Positions 14,829-15,410 of a DNA stretch of 15,410 nt are shown here, one piece after another; within the stretch, counting starts at the first letter, position 1; every line of letters begins with the position of its first letter. This DNA comes from Actinomycetes bacterium. GTDB lineage: Bacteria > Actinomycetota > Actinomycetes > Mycobacteriales > Mycobacteriaceae. The stretch covers positions 1 to 15,410 of the forward strand of contig JAHZJY010000290.1 of NCBI GenBank assembly GCA_022600695.1. The letters run 5' to 3'. A model generated the notes under the pieces. It was given only the letters and a program-made list of their open reading frames with translations, did not search any database and was not told where the DNA came from. Position numbers and translations under genes: made by a program.

Positions 14829-14844
14829 TATGATCCTTATCATA
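14829..14844. promoter_or_regulatory. Second 16-bp palindrome, likely TetR operator 2 at the maoC promoter
   Basis: TATGATCCTTATCATA is an inverted repeat with 6-bp arms and a 4-base centre, ending 35 bases before the maoC start. It matches the core of the first palindrome at 11 of 16 positions with the same symmetry, centre to centre 95 bases. TATGAT may be the maoC -10 (possible -35 ATGACG at 14804-14809, spacer 19, weak). Occupancy would shut off maoC. Confidence 0.6.
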
Positions 14845-14867
14845 ATCAGCGTGGGTAGAGCGGTACC

Positions 14868-14873
14868 GGAGGG
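14868..14873 (+). promoter_or_regulatory. Ribosome binding site of the MaoC-like gene
   Basis: GGAGGG lies 6 bases before ATG 14880 and fixes that start. Confidence 0.7.
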
Positions 14874-14879
14874 CGAGCC

Positions 14880-15338
14880 ATGCAGGTCATCACATCGGTC
14901 GACGACGCGCACGGTCTGGTCGGCCGGGAACTCGGGGTCAGCGACTGGTTTCGGATTGACCAACAGCGCATCAACGACTTCGCCGACGTCACCGGCGACC
15001 ACCAGTGGATTCACGTCGATGTCGAGCGCGCCAGGGCGCAGAGCCCGTACGGCACCCCGATCGCGCACGGATTCCTCACGCTGTCACTGATCCCGGCGCT
15101 GAGTAAGGACAACTTCCGTGTCGAGAACGCGAAACTGGCCATCAACTACGGCCTCAACAAGGTCCGCTTCCTGTCGGCCGTCCCCGTCGACAGCCGCATC
15201 CGGGTCCGCTCCGAGTTGGCCGATACCGCCAGGGTGGATGACACCACGGTCAACATGACCGTCAGGCACACCGTCGAGATCGACGGGGTGGACAAGCCGG
15301 CCGCCGTCGCCGAGATGATCGTCCGGGTGATCTTTTAA
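14880..15338 (+). CDS. MaoC-like (R)-specific enoyl-CoA hydratase, HtdZ/Rv0130-like
   Basis: A 152-residue single-hotdog hydratase 2 that adds water to trans-2-enoyl-CoA to give (R)-3-hydroxyacyl-CoA. The active-site segment GDHQWIH gives Asp40 and His45, the same spacing and numbering I recall for the catalytic pair of Mycobacterium tuberculosis Rv0130 (HtdZ). AHGFLTLSLIP (62-72) and the LAINYGLNKVRFLSAVPV segment (about 86-103) also follow Rv0130 closely. The protein is complete, with no signal peptide. A strong ribosome binding site and an operator-like palindrome lie directly upstream. It is divergent from the TetR/thioesterase/FadE group and is probably co-regulated with it, supplying the hydration step after FadE dehydrogenation (inference). 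Stereochemistry follows from the family, not from this sequence. Confidence 0.9.
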   Translation: MQVITSVDDAHGLVGRELGVSDWFRIDQQRINDFADVTGDHQWIHVDVERARAQSPYGTPIAHGFLTLSLIPALSKDNFRVENAKLAINYGLNKVRFLSAVPVDSRIRVRSELADTARVDDTTVNMTVRHTVEIDGVDKPAAVAEMIVRVIF

Positions 15339-15368
15339 CCGCCCCGGCGCCCCCGCCCGGCGAGCAGA

Positions 15369-15410
15369 CGCAAAGTCGCACGCCCAGCGGGCGTGTTGTG
15401 CGACTTTGCG
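15369..15410. terminator. Long nested hairpin downstream of maoC, at the window edge
   Basis: CGCAAAGTCGCAC (15369-15381) and GTGCGACTTTGCG (15398-15410) form a perfect 13-bp stem. Inside it GCCC-AGC-GGGC stacks as a second stem, leaving a GTGTT bulge on one side; an alternative 7-bp inner stem (CACGCCC/GGGCGTG) is also possible. It lies 30 bases after the maoC stop and is cut by the window end. The GCAGACGCAAA...TCGC core resembles an intergenic repeat I recall from mycobacterial genomes (unverified). A terminator, or a member of a dispersed hairpin repeat, is likely. Confidence 0.6.

Noticed and set aside
1..15410. CRISPR arrays, tRNA/rRNA genes, insertion sequences, attachment sites
   Set aside because: No regularly spaced repeats, cloverleaf-like segments, transposase motifs or flanking direct repeats were seen by eye on either strand.

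Overview
The window is high-GC actinobacterial DNA, most likely from a Mycobacterium/Mycolicibacterium-type organism. The evidence is type VII secretion (ESX) core genes, several FadE/EchA/MaoC-type lipid-metabolism genes, GTG starts, and little use of U-tract terminators. Genus assignment is inference from gene content; no marker gene is present.

Layout. (1) 1-5090, plus strand: the 3' part of eccB and a complete single-chain eccC, the membrane and ATPase core of an ESX system (ESX-2-like from memory of the family, tentative). The usual next genes of an ESX locus (PE, PPE, esxB/esxA) do not follow eccC. (2) 5113-5892, plus: a crotonase-family enoyl-CoA hydratase/isomerase, probably read from a leaderless mRNA, converging on the next block across a GC-rich hairpin. 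(3) 10720-5924, minus: three overlapping genes, asnO-like amidotransferase, ngg (GNAT + ATP-grasp synthetase) and an M42 peptidase. This is the trio for the osmoprotectant N-acetylglutaminylglutamine amide (NAGGN). (4) 14692-10831, minus: a tight probable operon of a 41-residue small ORF, a TetR regulator, a double-hotdog thioesterase and two acyl-CoA dehydrogenases that look like the two halves of a heteromeric FadE enzyme. (5) 14880-15338, plus and divergent: a MaoC-like (R)-specific enoyl-CoA hydratase resembling Rv0130/HtdZ, followed at the window edge by a long hairpin.

Working model. Block 4 plus the divergent MaoC gene looks like a small acyl-CoA (beta-oxidation-like) module: dehydrogenation by the FadE pair, hydration by MaoC, release by the thioesterase, under TetR control. 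The control region holds two 16-bp palindromes of the same design (TATGRT-N4-AYCATA), one over the likely TetR-operon promoter and one just upstream of maoC. They are the best candidate operators. The most notable points are this twin-operator region with its unannotated small ORF, the NAGGN trio in an actinobacterial setting, and the eccB-eccC pair lacking its usual downstream partners. Nothing here is a clear CRISPR, phage, IS element or RNA gene.
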